A stretch of 64,000 bases of DNA, taken from Mesorhizobium sp. YM1C-6-2. Its GTDB lineage: Bacteria > Pseudomonadota > Alphaproteobacteria > Rhizobiales > Rhizobiaceae. Below the pieces are notes generated by a model. The model was not told where the DNA came from. It made no database searches and saw only the letters and a program-made list of their open reading frames with translations. The first letter of the stretch is position 1. Each line of letters starts with the position of its first letter. The position numbers were made by a program, and so were the translations under genes. The stretch covers positions 248,001 through 312,000 of the forward strand of contig NZ_RCIZ01000001.1 in assembly GCF_003666685.1 (NCBI RefSeq). The letters are read 5' to 3'. Below are positions 17,728 through 25,923 of the stretch, piece by piece.

Positions 17728-20480
17728 GGCCGCGCCTCCCTGATCGCCGCCAGCACCCGCGTCGGCGTCGCCGGCACTTTGGTCACCAGCACGCCGGTCG
17801 CATGGCGGATGGCGTTGAGGATCGCCGGCGCGGTGGGGATCAGCACATGTTCGCCGAGCCCCTTCGCCCCATACGGCCCTTCGGGATCGGGCACCTCGAC
17901 GAGGATCGACTCGATCGGCGGCACGTCGCCGATCGTCGGGATCAGATAGTCGTGCAGGTTCTCGGTGCGGCCGGGGATGTATTCCTCCATCAGCGCCATG
18001 CCGATGCCCTGCGCGATGCCGCCCTCGATCTGTCCCTCGACCAGCAGCGGGTTGATCGCCCGGCCGACATCATGCGCCGCCGTGATCTTGATCAGCTTCA
18101 CCGTGCCGAGCTTCATGTCGACCTCGAGTTCGGCGACCTGCGCGCCCCAGCCATAGACCGCATAGGGTTTTCCCTGCCCCTTCTCGTCGAGCGGCAGGGT
18201 CGGCGGGTCGTAGGTCTCCACCGCCGAGAACACATAACCCTCGCCGTCCGCAGGCAGGCTGGCGAGATCGATCCGCCTGACGGCCTCATCCTCGCGGACC
18301 ACCACCACGCCCGGCTCGAAGGCGAGCGCCGCCTCGGGCGAGACATTGGCGAAGCGCAGGATCTTTTCGCGCAGCGCCTTAGCCGCCTTCTCGGCCGCCT
18401 TGCCTGAGATGAAGGTCTGGCGCGAGGCCGAGGTCTTGCCGGCGTCTGGCGTGATTGCCGTATCTGCGCCGACCAGCTTTATCTCCGCCAGAGGCACGCC
18501 GAGCGCGTCGGCGAAGATCTGCGCGATGACCGTGTTGGAACCCTGGCCGATGTCGACCGCGCCCTGGTGCAGCATCGCGCCGCCGTCGCGCGAGATGCCA
18601 GCCTTGATGGTCGAGGGGTTGGCGATCGAGGTGTTGCCGCAGCCATACCAGCATGACGCCACGCCGACGCCGCGCTTCCTACTTTCATGCGCGGCGTTGA
18701 AGGCCTCCGCCTCGGCCAGCGCGCGCGTCCAGTGTGGTTGCAGCGCTTCAAGGCAGGCGAGGATTCCGACGCTCTCCAGTCTCTGTCCGGTCACCGTCTC
18801 GTCGCCGTCGGTGAGCGCATTCTTCAGCCGGAAGGCCAGCCGGTCCATGCCGAGCTTTCCGGCGAGCTCGTCATAGAGCGTTTCCTGGATGATCGTCGCC
18901 TGCGGCACGCCAAAACCGCGGAAGGCGCCCGACACCGGCCCGTTGGTATGGATGGCGCGGCCCTCGGCGCGATAGTTCGGCGTCAGGTATGGGCCCGACG
19001 CATGCACGGGGACGCGGTTCGCCACCGTCGGCCCGAAACTCGCATAGGCTCCCGTGTTGAAGTCGCCCGAAAAGACCATGCCCAGGACCTTGCCGTCCGT
19101 GTCCGCGCCGATCGCCGCCGTCATCGAGGCCGGATGCCGCTTGGTGGTCGACATCATCGATTCCTGCCGCGTATAGGCGAGCGCGGCCGGCCGCCCGGTC
19201 TTCAGCGCCACCAGGCCGATCAGCGGCTGCAGCGAGACGTCGATCTTGGAGCCGAAGCCGCCGCCGGTCGCCGCCGGCACGATGCGCACCTTCTCGACCG
19301 GCAGTCCGAGCACCAGCGCGGTGTCGTCGCGGTCCATATGCGGCGCCTGCGTGCAGGCCGACACCACCAGCGTGTCGCCGTCCATATGCGCGAAGCCGGC
19401 CTCGGGCTCGATATAGGCATGCTCGACATAGGCGGTCTCGATCGCGCCGGAGACGACATGCGCCGCGCCTTTCAGCGCCGCGTCGGGGTCGCCGCGCTCG
19501 ACCATTCCCTTGGTCAGCACATTGCCCGGCCGGCCGTCATGCAGCAGGGCCGCATCTTCCTTCGCCGCCTCGCACGGGTCGAGCGTGTGCGGCTCCTCGC
19601 TCCATTCGATGGGGAATTTTGCCAGGTCGAGGCTTGCGATAGCCGTCCGCTCGCCGGCGATCAGCGCCACCGCCTCGCCGCGGAAGCGCACGGAATTTTC
19701 CGCCAGCGCCGGCTGGTCGGCAAAGGACGGGATTGCGCCGAAACAGTTCTTCCCCGGAATGTCCGCCGCCGTGAACACCGCGACGATGCCGGGCCGCTTC
19801 TGCACGAAACCATCGAGATCGCCCAAGCGGAAGCGGGCCTTGTAGTGCGGCGAGCGCACCACCAGCACCGACAGCGCATTTTCCGGAAAACCGTCGGCGC
19901 CGAATTTTTCGGCGCCGGTCACTTTCGGCACGCCGTCCAATCGCACGGCCGCCGCGCCGACCGCCTTGCCGGACTCCGGCAGGCGTCGGTCGAGGGCGCC
20001 GTCATGCCGCCACGCTTCCATCACCGCGGCGATGATCTTGCGATAGCCGGTGCAGCGGCAGAGCACGCCGCCGAGCGCATCCTTGACCGCGTCCTCCGAC
20101 GGCCGCGCATTCTTCTCCAGCAGCGCCGTCGCCGTCACCAGCAGGCCGGGCGTGCAGATGCCGCATTGCGCCGCGCCATGCTCGAGGAACGAAGCCTGCA
20201 GCGCCGACAGCCGGCCGTTGGCGAGGCCCTCGACGGTACGCACCGACCGTCCCTCGGCCGAGGCGGCGGGCACCAGGCAGGCGCAGGCCGGCTCGCCGTC
20301 CAGCAGCACGGTGCAGGCCCCGCAGTCGCCCGCGTCGCATCCGACCTTTGTGCCGGTGAGCCCGAGCTCGTCGCGCAACAGGGACGACAGCCGGGTGACG
20401 GGATGCGCCCGCACCGAGACGGGCTCGCCGTTCACCTCGAATGTGATGGCCTGTCCGACGATAGGATCGTGCGCGTTCAT
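17724..20480 (-). CDS. Molybdenum hydroxylase, fused 2Fe-2S and molybdopterin subunit
   Basis: A 918-residue xanthine dehydrogenase family protein. Residues 10-160 form the two 2Fe-2S domains: plant-type cluster C48, C53, C56, C68 and the helical-domain cluster C106, C109, C141, C143. Residues from about 170 form the Mo-pterin region, with GGGFGSK at 406-412, SGAFRGFG at 517-524 and the likely catalytic glutamate E877 in AKGLGE. Such enzymes hydroxylate N-heterocycles or aldehydes next to nitrogen. The Fe-S part is fused to the Mo part rather than to FAD. It overlaps the FAD-subunit gene and the Hnr-like gene by four bases each, so nicotinate 6-hydroxylation is the favoured role; purine or other heterocycles are alternatives. 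Confidence 0.87.
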   Translation of the reverse strand: MNAHDPIVGQAITFEVNGEPVSVRAHPVTRLSSLLRDELGLTGTKVGCDAGDCGACTVLLDGEPACACLVPAASAEGRSVRTVEGLANGRLSALQASFLEHGAAQCGICTPGLLVTATALLEKNARPSEDAVKDALGGVLCRCTGYRKIIAAVMEAWRHDGALDRRLPESGKAVGAAAVRLDGVPKVTGAEKFGADGFPENALSVLVVRSPHYKARFRLGDLDGFVQKRPGIVAVFTAADIPGKNCFGAIPSFADQPALAENSVRFRGEAVALIAGERTAIASLDLAKFPIEWSEEPHTLDPCEAAKEDAALLHDGRPGNVLTKGMVERGDPDAALKGAAHVVSGAIETAYVEHAYIEPEAGFAHMDGDTLVVSACTQAPHMDRDDTALVLGLPVEKVRIVPAATGGGFGSKIDVSLQPLIGLVALKTGRPAALAYTRQESMMSTTKRHPASMTAAIGADTDGKVLGMVFSGDFNTGAYASFGPTVANRVPVHASGPYLTPNYRAEGRAIHTNGPVSGAFRGFGVPQATIIQETLYDELAGKLGMDRLAFRLKNALTDGDETVTGQRLESVGILACLEALQPHWTRALAEAEAFNAAHESRKRGVGVASCWYGCGNTSIANPSTIKAGISRDGGAMLHQGAVDIGQGSNTVIAQIFADALGVPLAEIKLVGADTAITPDAGKTSASRQTFISGKAAEKAAKALREKILRFANVSPEAALAFEPGVVVVREDEAVRRIDLASLPADGEGYVFSAVETYDPPTLPLDEKGQGKPYAVYGWGAQVAELEVDMKLGTVKLIKITAAHDVGRAINPLLVEGQIEGGIAQGIGMALMEEYIPGRTENLHDYLIPTIGDVPPIESILVEVPDPEGPYGAKGLGEHVLIPTAPAILNAIRHATGVLVTKVPATPTRVLAAIREARP

Positions 20481-21337
20481 GCGGCGATCTCCGCATCGGC
20501 TTCGCCAAGCGCGCCTCTCAATGCGCGCAGCACGATCTCCCGCGCCGCCCCGCGGCGATAGTCGGCGCTGCCGCGCACATCGTCTATGGGCGAAAGTTCG
20601 GCGAACAAGACCGCCGCGACCGCTTGCTCGGCTTCGCGGCCGGGCCGCGACCCGACCAGTGCCGCCTCCAGCTCTGGCAGTCTCTGCGCCACCGCCGAGC
20701 AGGCGCCGACTGCGATTACTGCGCGCTCGATCCGTCCATCTGTGCCAATGACCATCCGTGCCGCCGCCATGGCGATCGAGATGACGAGATAGCGCCGGGC
20801 TCCGAGCTTCTGGAATGATGAGGAGCCGGCGATGGATGCCTTCGGAATCCGGATCGCCGTGACGATCTCGCCGGGCTCGATCGCCGTGCGGCGATTGCCA
20901 AGGATGAAGTCTTGCAGCGGCAGCATGCGCGAGCCGGCGCGCGAGCGCAGTTCCACCTCGGCGTCGAGTACCAGCAGCGCCGGCGCTCCGTCGGCGGCGG
21001 GCGACGCGTTGCAGAGATTGCCGGCGACTGAAGCGACGTTCTGGATCTGCACCGAGCCGACTTCGCGCGCCGCCTGCTTCAGCGCGTCGAAGGCCGCCGG
21101 CAGCGGATGGCGGATGAGATCTGTCCAGGTCGTCCGCGCGCCGATGACGACATGCGATGCGGTTTCCGAGACGCCGCGCAGCTCGTCGAGACCGTTGATG
21201 TCGAGCACATTGTCCGAAAGCGGGCGATTGCCGAGCGCCGGATAGAAATCGGTGCCGCCGGCGAGGATTTTCCAGCGCGCTTCGCCCAGCAGCGCCAGTG
21301 CTTCATCGAGTGTGCTTGGTTTCGCGTAACGGATCAC
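20477..21337 (-). CDS. Molybdenum hydroxylase FAD-binding subunit
   Basis: A 286-residue FAD subunit of the CoxM/XdhB type. The FAD-binding P-loop-like blocks are ILAGGTDFYPALGNR near residue 24 and SVAGNLCNASPAADGAPAL near residue 106, followed by the GEIVTAIRIP strand. I chose GTG 21337 as start because GAGG lies six bases ahead and VIRYAKPSTLDEALALL is the normal N-terminus; extending to 21424 would place coding sequence over the divergent operator. It is the first gene of the minus-strand operon that runs through to the MarR gene. Confidence 0.85.
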   Translation of the reverse strand: MIRYAKPSTLDEALALLGEARWKILAGGTDFYPALGNRPLSDNVLDINGLDELRGVSETASHVVIGARTTWTDLIRHPLPAAFDALKQAAREVGSVQIQNVASVAGNLCNASPAADGAPALLVLDAEVELRSRAGSRMLPLQDFILGNRRTAIEPGEIVTAIRIPKASIAGSSSFQKLGARRYLVISIAMAAARMVIGTDGRIERAVIAVGACSAVAQRLPELEAALVGSRPGREAEQAVAAVLFAELSPIDDVRGSADYRRGAAREIVLRALRGALGEADAEIAA

Positions 21338-21376
21338 GCAATGCCTCGCGGCGCTGGATCGGTAAACCTTGGGCCT

Positions 21377-21401
21377 GCAAAATCGTTCGTATGCAAATGA
21401 T
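21377..21401. promoter_or_regulatory. Putative operator between FAD subunit and pncA (copy 2)
   Basis: The bases share 20 of 25 positions with 8648-8672, including GCAAAAT, GTAT and CAAA at the same spacing; the core is TTCGTATGCAAA. It sits 40 bases upstream of the FAD-subunit start and about 100 bases upstream of pncA, so one regulator could control both directions. Confidence 0.55.
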
Positions 21402-21501
21402 ATCAGCGCCCCTTCGAAAGTCAAAGCACGACCTTGACGCCAGCGCTCTTACAGCCGAACTTCGCGCCGCGGACTTTCCGCTGTGGGGCAAGGAGAAACT
21501 G

Positions 21502-22107
21502 ATGGCTTCCGAGGCATTGATCGTTGTCGACCTGCAGAATGATTTCTGCCCGGGCGGTGCGCTCGGGGTGGCGGGCGGCGACGAGATCGTGCCCATCATC
21601 AACAGGCTCGTGCACGACTTCGAGCATGTCATCCTGACCCAGGACTGGCATCCCGCGCATCATTCGAGCTTTGCGTCGAGCCATCCCGGCAAGAACCCTT
21701 TCGAGACGGTCCAGATGGCCTACGGCCCGCAGACGCTCTGGCCGGATCACTGCGTGCAGGGCACGCGCGGCGCCGAGTTCCATCCGGGCTTCGTGCACGA
21801 CAAGGCCGAGCTCATCATCCGCAAGGGTTTTCGTCCGGCGATCGACAGCTACTCTGCCTTCTTCGAAAACGATCACAAGACGCAAACCGGCCTTGCCGGC
21901 TATCTGCGCGAGCGCGGCATCCGCACCGTCACCATCGCCGGCCTGGCAACCGACTACTGCGTCGCCTATTCGGCGCTGGATTCGGTGGGACGCGGCTTCA
22001 CCACCAACATCAGGCTCGATGCCTGCCGCGGCATCGACCTCGGCGGATCGGTCGCCACGATGGTGTCGGAAATGAAGGCCGCGGGCGTGAAGCTGCTCGA
22101 CGGCTGA
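21502..22107 (+). CDS. pncA: Nicotinamidase
   Basis: A 201-residue isochorismatase-fold enzyme hydrolysing nicotinamide to nicotinate and ammonia. The catalytic triad is visible as D10 (VVDLQNDF), K108 (IIRKGF) and C153 (LATDYCV), and the metal site includes D49 and H51 in QDWHPAHHSSF. ATG 21502 is preceded by AAGGAG. It is divergent from the molybdenum hydroxylase operon over a 164-base gap with a shared operator motif. Nicotinate from this step can go to PncB for NAD salvage or into the proposed catabolic route. Confidence 0.93.
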   Translation: MASEALIVVDLQNDFCPGGALGVAGGDEIVPIINRLVHDFEHVILTQDWHPAHHSSFASSHPGKNPFETVQMAYGPQTLWPDHCVQGTRGAEFHPGFVHDKAELIIRKGFRPAIDSYSAFFENDHKTQTGLAGYLRERGIRTVTIAGLATDYCVAYSALDSVGRGFTTNIRLDACRGIDLGGSVATMVSEMKAAGVKLLDG

Positions 22108-22558
22108 CCCCGGCCACCGCGACGTGAACAGATTTCCGGCGCCGGAAGAATTTTAAAGGCGTGAAATCAATCGCTTGTCCGATTTCTGCCCGCTCGCGCC
22201 GGGCCAGTTCATTCACAATCCTTTCGCCTCCCCCATACTTCGCCTCAGCAGCTTGCTTGTGGGAACGGGTGTGCACGACCTCCATCCAGGCAAGTGTGGC
22301 GCTGGATCGCGTCCCGTGTTGGTCGCACGGGCGGCTCCGGTCCCGATGCTGGCCTGCGCGCCCGCTCCTCCAGCCTATCGGAAGGGGATGGGCCGGGCAC
22401 GGCAGCGGGAAAAACGCCGGCGGCGCATGGCTGCGCGTCGAATAACAAAAATAGAAGACGTCGCAGCCATGCGCCGCCTCCCACAATGGCCAGACTGCGA
22501 AAGCAGGGCGTGGCAACGACGAAACGCGCGGTTGAGAAAGAAATCGGTGAGGAAACAG
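22108..22558. other. Non-coding convergent gap with a long hairpin
   Basis: These 451 bases lie between the ends of pncA (plus) and livF (minus). No frame here looks like a gene. The only distinct structure is the 17-bp inverted repeat described separately. No promoter is needed at a convergent junction. Confidence 0.6.
22419..22478. repeat. Perfect 17-bp inverted repeat with A-rich loop
   Basis: GGCGGCGCATGGCTGCG at 22419-22435 is exactly complementary to 22462-22478. The 26-base spacer includes the A-rich run AATAACAAAAATAGAAGA, which stands out in this high-GC sequence. It may be a bidirectional terminator or a copy of a rhizobial palindromic repeat; no second copy was noticed in the window. 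Confidence 0.6.
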
Positions 22559-23266
22559 TCAGCTCACGCCGACATAGCGTTTCACCAGCTCCGGCTCGTC
22601 GCGCAGCCGGTCGACTTCGACCGTTTCGCGGACGCGCCCGTTCTCGATGAAGGAGACGCGGTCGGCGACCGGCAGCACGGCGTCGACGCGCTGCTCGACC
22701 AGGATGGTCGAGACGCCGCGCGCGCGGAGCCGAGTCACCGTCTCGCGGATTTTCGCGATCATCGAGGGCATCAGCCCCTCGGTCGGCTCGTCGAGCAGAA
22801 GCACCTGCGGCTCCAGGCAGAGCGCGCGCGCCATGGCGAGCATCTGCTGCTCGCCGCCCGACAGCGTACCCGACCGCTGTTTCAGCCGCTCGCGCAGGAT
22901 GGGGAACAGGTCGAGCACCGCGTCGCGAACGGCAGCGCCCTTGTTCCTCGCCATCAGGCCGATCTCGATGTTCTCCGCCACCGTCATCTCGGCGAAGAGC
23001 CGCCTGCCCTGCGGCACATAGGCGACGCCGGCCTTGGGCACCTCGTGCGGCGGCAGTTCCGTCAGTTCCACCCCGTCCAGCCGGATCGAGCCTGCGCGCG
23101 CCGGCACCAGCCCCATGATCGCCTTCAGCGCCGTCGTCTTGCCGGCGCCGTTGCGCCCGAGCAGGCAATGCACCTCGCCCTGCCGGAGCGAGAAACCGAG
23201 CCCGTAGAGGATCTGCGTATCCTCGTAGAAGCAGTCGAGACCCGTGATGACCAGCGCGTCAGCCAT
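22559..23266 (-). CDS. livF: Branched-chain amino acid-type ABC transporter ATPase
   Basis: A 235-residue ATPase of the LivF type. Motifs: Walker A GRNGAGKTT, signature LSGGEQQ, Walker B VLLLDEPTEGL and the loop STILVEQRVD, where Gln replaces the usual His as in LivF proteins. The length and the C-terminus VKRYVGVS fit LivF. ATG 23266 overlaps the end of livG; an ATG six bases earlier is possible. It is the last gene of a five-gene importer. The proximity to nicotinate genes suggests that the cargo may be an aromatic or heterocyclic acid rather than an amino acid, as seen in other HAAT-family systems; this is inference. Confidence 0.88.
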   Translation of the reverse strand: MADALVITGLDCFYEDTQILYGLGFSLRQGEVHCLLGRNGAGKTTALKAIMGLVPARAGSIRLDGVELTELPPHEVPKAGVAYVPQGRRLFAEMTVAENIEIGLMARNKGAAVRDAVLDLFPILRERLKQRSGTLSGGEQQMLAMARALCLEPQVLLLDEPTEGLMPSMIAKIRETVTRLRARGVSTILVEQRVDAVLPVADRVSFIENGRVRETVEVDRLRDEPELVKRYVGVS

Positions 23267-24002
23267 CGGCATCGGCCTCCTCGGGCGTGCCCAGATAGGC
23301 ATGCTGCACGTCGGCATTGGCGCGGATCTGCTCCGGCGTTCCTTCGGCGAGGATCTTGCCGGCGTTCATCACCGTGATGCGGTCGGCAAGCTCCATCACG
23401 ACAGGCATGTTGTGCTCGATGAGCAGCACGGTGGCGTCGCGCGCGATCTCGCGCACCAGCGAGATGAAGTTCTCGATCTCGCCGTCCGAAAGCCCTTGCG
23501 TCGGTTCGTCGAGGATGAGCAGGCGCGGCTTCAGCGCCAGGCCCATCGCGACCTCCAGCAGCCGCTGGTGCCCGTATGAGAGCGTCCCGGCAATGCTGTG
23601 TTCGCGCCCGGCGAGCCCGACACGCGACAGCGCCGACATCACGCCGGCATGCACCGCGCCGTGCCGCCTGCCGTCGGCAAGCGTGCGCTGCACCGGCAGC
23701 GCGACATTGTCATAGGCGGTGAGATGGGCGAACACGCTGGTGATCTGGAACGTATAGGCGATGCCCTGCCTCACCCGCCGGTGCGGCGGCATGTTGGTGA
23801 TGTCCTGGCCGTCGAAGACGATGATGCCGGAGGTCGGCTCGACCCTGCCGCAGATCAGGCTGACGAAGGTCGTCTTGCCGGCGCCGTTCGGTCCGATGAT
23901 CGCGCGGATCTCGCCAGGCACCACGGCGAAGTCGACGCCGTCCACCGCCTTCAGTCCGCCAAAATGGCGGCTGAGGCCTCTGGTCGTCAGCAGCGGCGTC
24001 AT
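23259..24002 (-). CDS. livG: Branched-chain amino acid-type ABC transporter ATPase
   Basis: A 247-residue LivG-type ATPase from ATG 24002. It has Walker A GPNGAGKTT, the Q-loop region YTFQITSVFAHLTAYDNV, signature LSYGHQRLLEVAM, Walker B LLILDEPTQGL and H-loop LIEHNMPVVM. It overlaps livM by four bases and livF by eight. LivG and LivF form the nucleotide-binding heterodimer under the two permeases. Confidence 0.88.
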   Translation of the reverse strand: MTPLLTTRGLSRHFGGLKAVDGVDFAVVPGEIRAIIGPNGAGKTTFVSLICGRVEPTSGIIVFDGQDITNMPPHRRVRQGIAYTFQITSVFAHLTAYDNVALPVQRTLADGRRHGAVHAGVMSALSRVGLAGREHSIAGTLSYGHQRLLEVAMGLALKPRLLILDEPTQGLSDGEIENFISLVREIARDATVLLIEHNMPVVMELADRITVMNAGKILAEGTPEQIRANADVQHAYLGTPEEADADG

Positions 24003-24988
24003 GGCAGCCACCTCGCGAAGCGGTCGCGGACCGTGCCGAGAAGACCTTTCGGGAAAAACAGGACGAGGAGGATCAGCGCCACGCCGACGATGCCGAGATA
24101 GCTGACGTTCCATCCGGGCAGGTAGGCCTTGAGCAGGTCGCTCGAGCCGTCGATGAGATAGTACATCAGCACCGTGCCGACGAGCGGCCCGAGTGTGGTC
24201 GCAGCGCCGCCGAGCAGCACCCAGAGCAATGGCAGGATCGAATATTGCACCGAGGCGAGCGTCGAGCCGACATAGCCGAACAGGATGACATAGGCTGCGC
24301 CCGCCGCCGCGCAGATGGCGCCCGAGGCGACCATCGCGGCGAGCTTGTTGGCGAAGGTGTCGTAGCCCAGCATCTTCGTCCGCTCCTCGTTCTCGCGGAT
24401 GGCGACGAGTACGCGTCCGAAGGAGGAGCGGACGACGATCAGCGTGATGACGAGCACGACCGAGAAGAGGAGAAGCGCCGCCATGTAGCGCGTCGTCGGA
24501 TCGGTGAGGTCGAGCCGCGTCGCGCCAAACTCGATCGCCCGCGCCTGCTGCTGGATGACCAGCCCTTCGTCGCCGCGCGTCCACGTGCCGAAATAGTAGA
24601 CGAGCAGATAGGCAACCTGCGCGAACATCATCGTCACGATCATGAAGGCGACGCCTTTCGTGCGCAGCGCCAGGACGCCGATGACGAGCGACAGGAGCAC
24701 GCCGGCGACGAGGCCCGCGATGAAGGCCGAGGGTACGCCCCAGTTCAAATGGTACATGGTCAGTCCCGCGCCATAGAGGCCGGCGGCGAAGAACATGGCG
24801 TGGCCGAGGCTGAGCAGGCCGGCATAGCCGAACAGCAAATTGTAGCCCATCGCGTAGACCGCGAGCACCAGCACGCGCGCCATCACGCCGTGATGATAGT
24901 CCGGCAGCACGAAGTTCAGCGCGACGAGCACCGCGATGACGCCGGCATGCAGCGTGATCGCCTTGCCGGCTCCGTCGTCATTCTTCAT
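23999..24988 (-). CDS. livM: Branched-chain amino acid-type ABC transporter permease
   Basis: A 329-residue permease with about eight to ten hydrophobic helices. The characteristic LivM blocks are YNLLFGYAGLLSLGHAMFF near residue 49 and the coupling loop VAIRENEERTKMLGYDTF near residue 196. It overlaps livG and livH by four bases on either side, so the cassette is translationally coupled. Confidence 0.88.
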   Translation of the reverse strand: MKNDDGAGKAITLHAGVIAVLVALNFVLPDYHHGVMARVLVLAVYAMGYNLLFGYAGLLSLGHAMFFAAGLYGAGLTMYHLNWGVPSAFIAGLVAGVLLSLVIGVLALRTKGVAFMIVTMMFAQVAYLLVYYFGTWTRGDEGLVIQQQARAIEFGATRLDLTDPTTRYMAALLLFSVVLVITLIVVRSSFGRVLVAIRENEERTKMLGYDTFANKLAAMVASGAICAAAGAAYVILFGYVGSTLASVQYSILPLLWVLLGGAATTLGPLVGTVLMYYLIDGSSDLLKAYLPGWNVSYLGIVGVALILLVLFFPKGLLGTVRDRFARWLP

Positions 24989-25866
24989 CGCGCAGCCGTT
25001 CCGAACAGGCCCTGCGGGCGGAAGACGAGCACCATGGCGACCGCGAGCGTGGCGATGATCTTGGCGAGCGTCGGCGAGAAGAACACCGAGATGATGCCGT
25101 CCGAAACGCCGATCAGCAGCGCCGCCACCACCGTGCCGCGCAGACTGCCGAGCCCGCCGATGATGACGACGATGAAGGAGAGGAGCAGCGGGTCGCGCCC
25201 CATCAGGTAGTGCGCCTGGCTGGTCGGCACGATGAGCACGGCGGCGACGGCCGCGAGCATCGCGCCGACGGCGAAGACGCCCGCATAGACCCGGTCGACC
25301 GGGATGCCGAAGGCCTGCGCCGTCTCGCTGTCATATTGGGTGGCGCGCATCACCATGCCGATCCTGGTGCGCGCCAGCACGAACCAGGTGGCCAGCAGAA
25401 GCAGGATCGAGGCTCCGATCACGGCCAGCTTGTAGCCGGAGTAGCCGAACCAGGGCAGCAGCACGCGGTAGCTGAACGGCGCCTCGACCGGCCGCGCCTC
25501 GGGTCCGTAGAAGCTGAGCGCGGCCTGCTGGATGATGTAGAGCAGGCCGATCGTGGCGACGATGGTGGCTTCCGGATTGTAGTTCAGGCGTTTCAGCACC
25601 AGGAGGTCGGCCACGAGCGCCAGCGCGCCGACGATCAGCGGCGCGACGACGAGCGCGGCGACGAAACCGACCGCGGGATGGCCGCCGAAAGCCGAGGCGA
25701 CCGCCCAGGCGAGCACCGCGCCCAGCATGAAGAACTCGCCATGCGCCACGTTGACGACGCGCATCACGCCGAACACCAGCGACAGCCCCAGCGCCGTCAG
25801 CGCCAGCACTGCCGCGGTAACCAGGCCCTCCAGAGTGGCGAGCAGAAGATGCGGTCCGAAGGCCAT
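24985..25866 (-). CDS. livH: Branched-chain amino acid-type ABC transporter permease
   Basis: A 293-residue permease of LivH type with about eight membrane helices. Typical blocks are LSLVFGVMRVVNVAHGEFFMLGA near residue 28 (shown in part) and the coupling loop RATQYDSETAQAFGIP near residue 178, followed by the IGGLGSLRGTVVAALLIG segment. It follows the binding-protein gene by 57 bases in the same direction. Confidence 0.88.
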   Translation of the reverse strand: MAFGPHLLLATLEGLVTAAVLALTALGLSLVFGVMRVVNVAHGEFFMLGAVLAWAVASAFGGHPAVGFVAALVVAPLIVGALALVADLLVLKRLNYNPEATIVATIGLLYIIQQAALSFYGPEARPVEAPFSYRVLLPWFGYSGYKLAVIGASILLLLATWFVLARTRIGMVMRATQYDSETAQAFGIPVDRVYAGVFAVGAMLAAVAAVLIVPTSQAHYLMGRDPLLLSFIVVIIGGLGSLRGTVVAALLIGVSDGIISVFFSPTLAKIIATLAVAMVLVFRPQGLFGTAAR

Positions 25867-25923
25867 TCAGTCAGTTGTGGTCGCTTGTGTGCTCTCGTGC
25901 AAACAATCCTTCACGACTGGATA

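Noticed and set aside
16216-17949. Plus-strand open frame of about 577 codons opposite the Hnr-like gene
   Set aside because: Antisense shadow of conserved minus-strand genes; composition dominated by Arg, His and Ala with no family motif.
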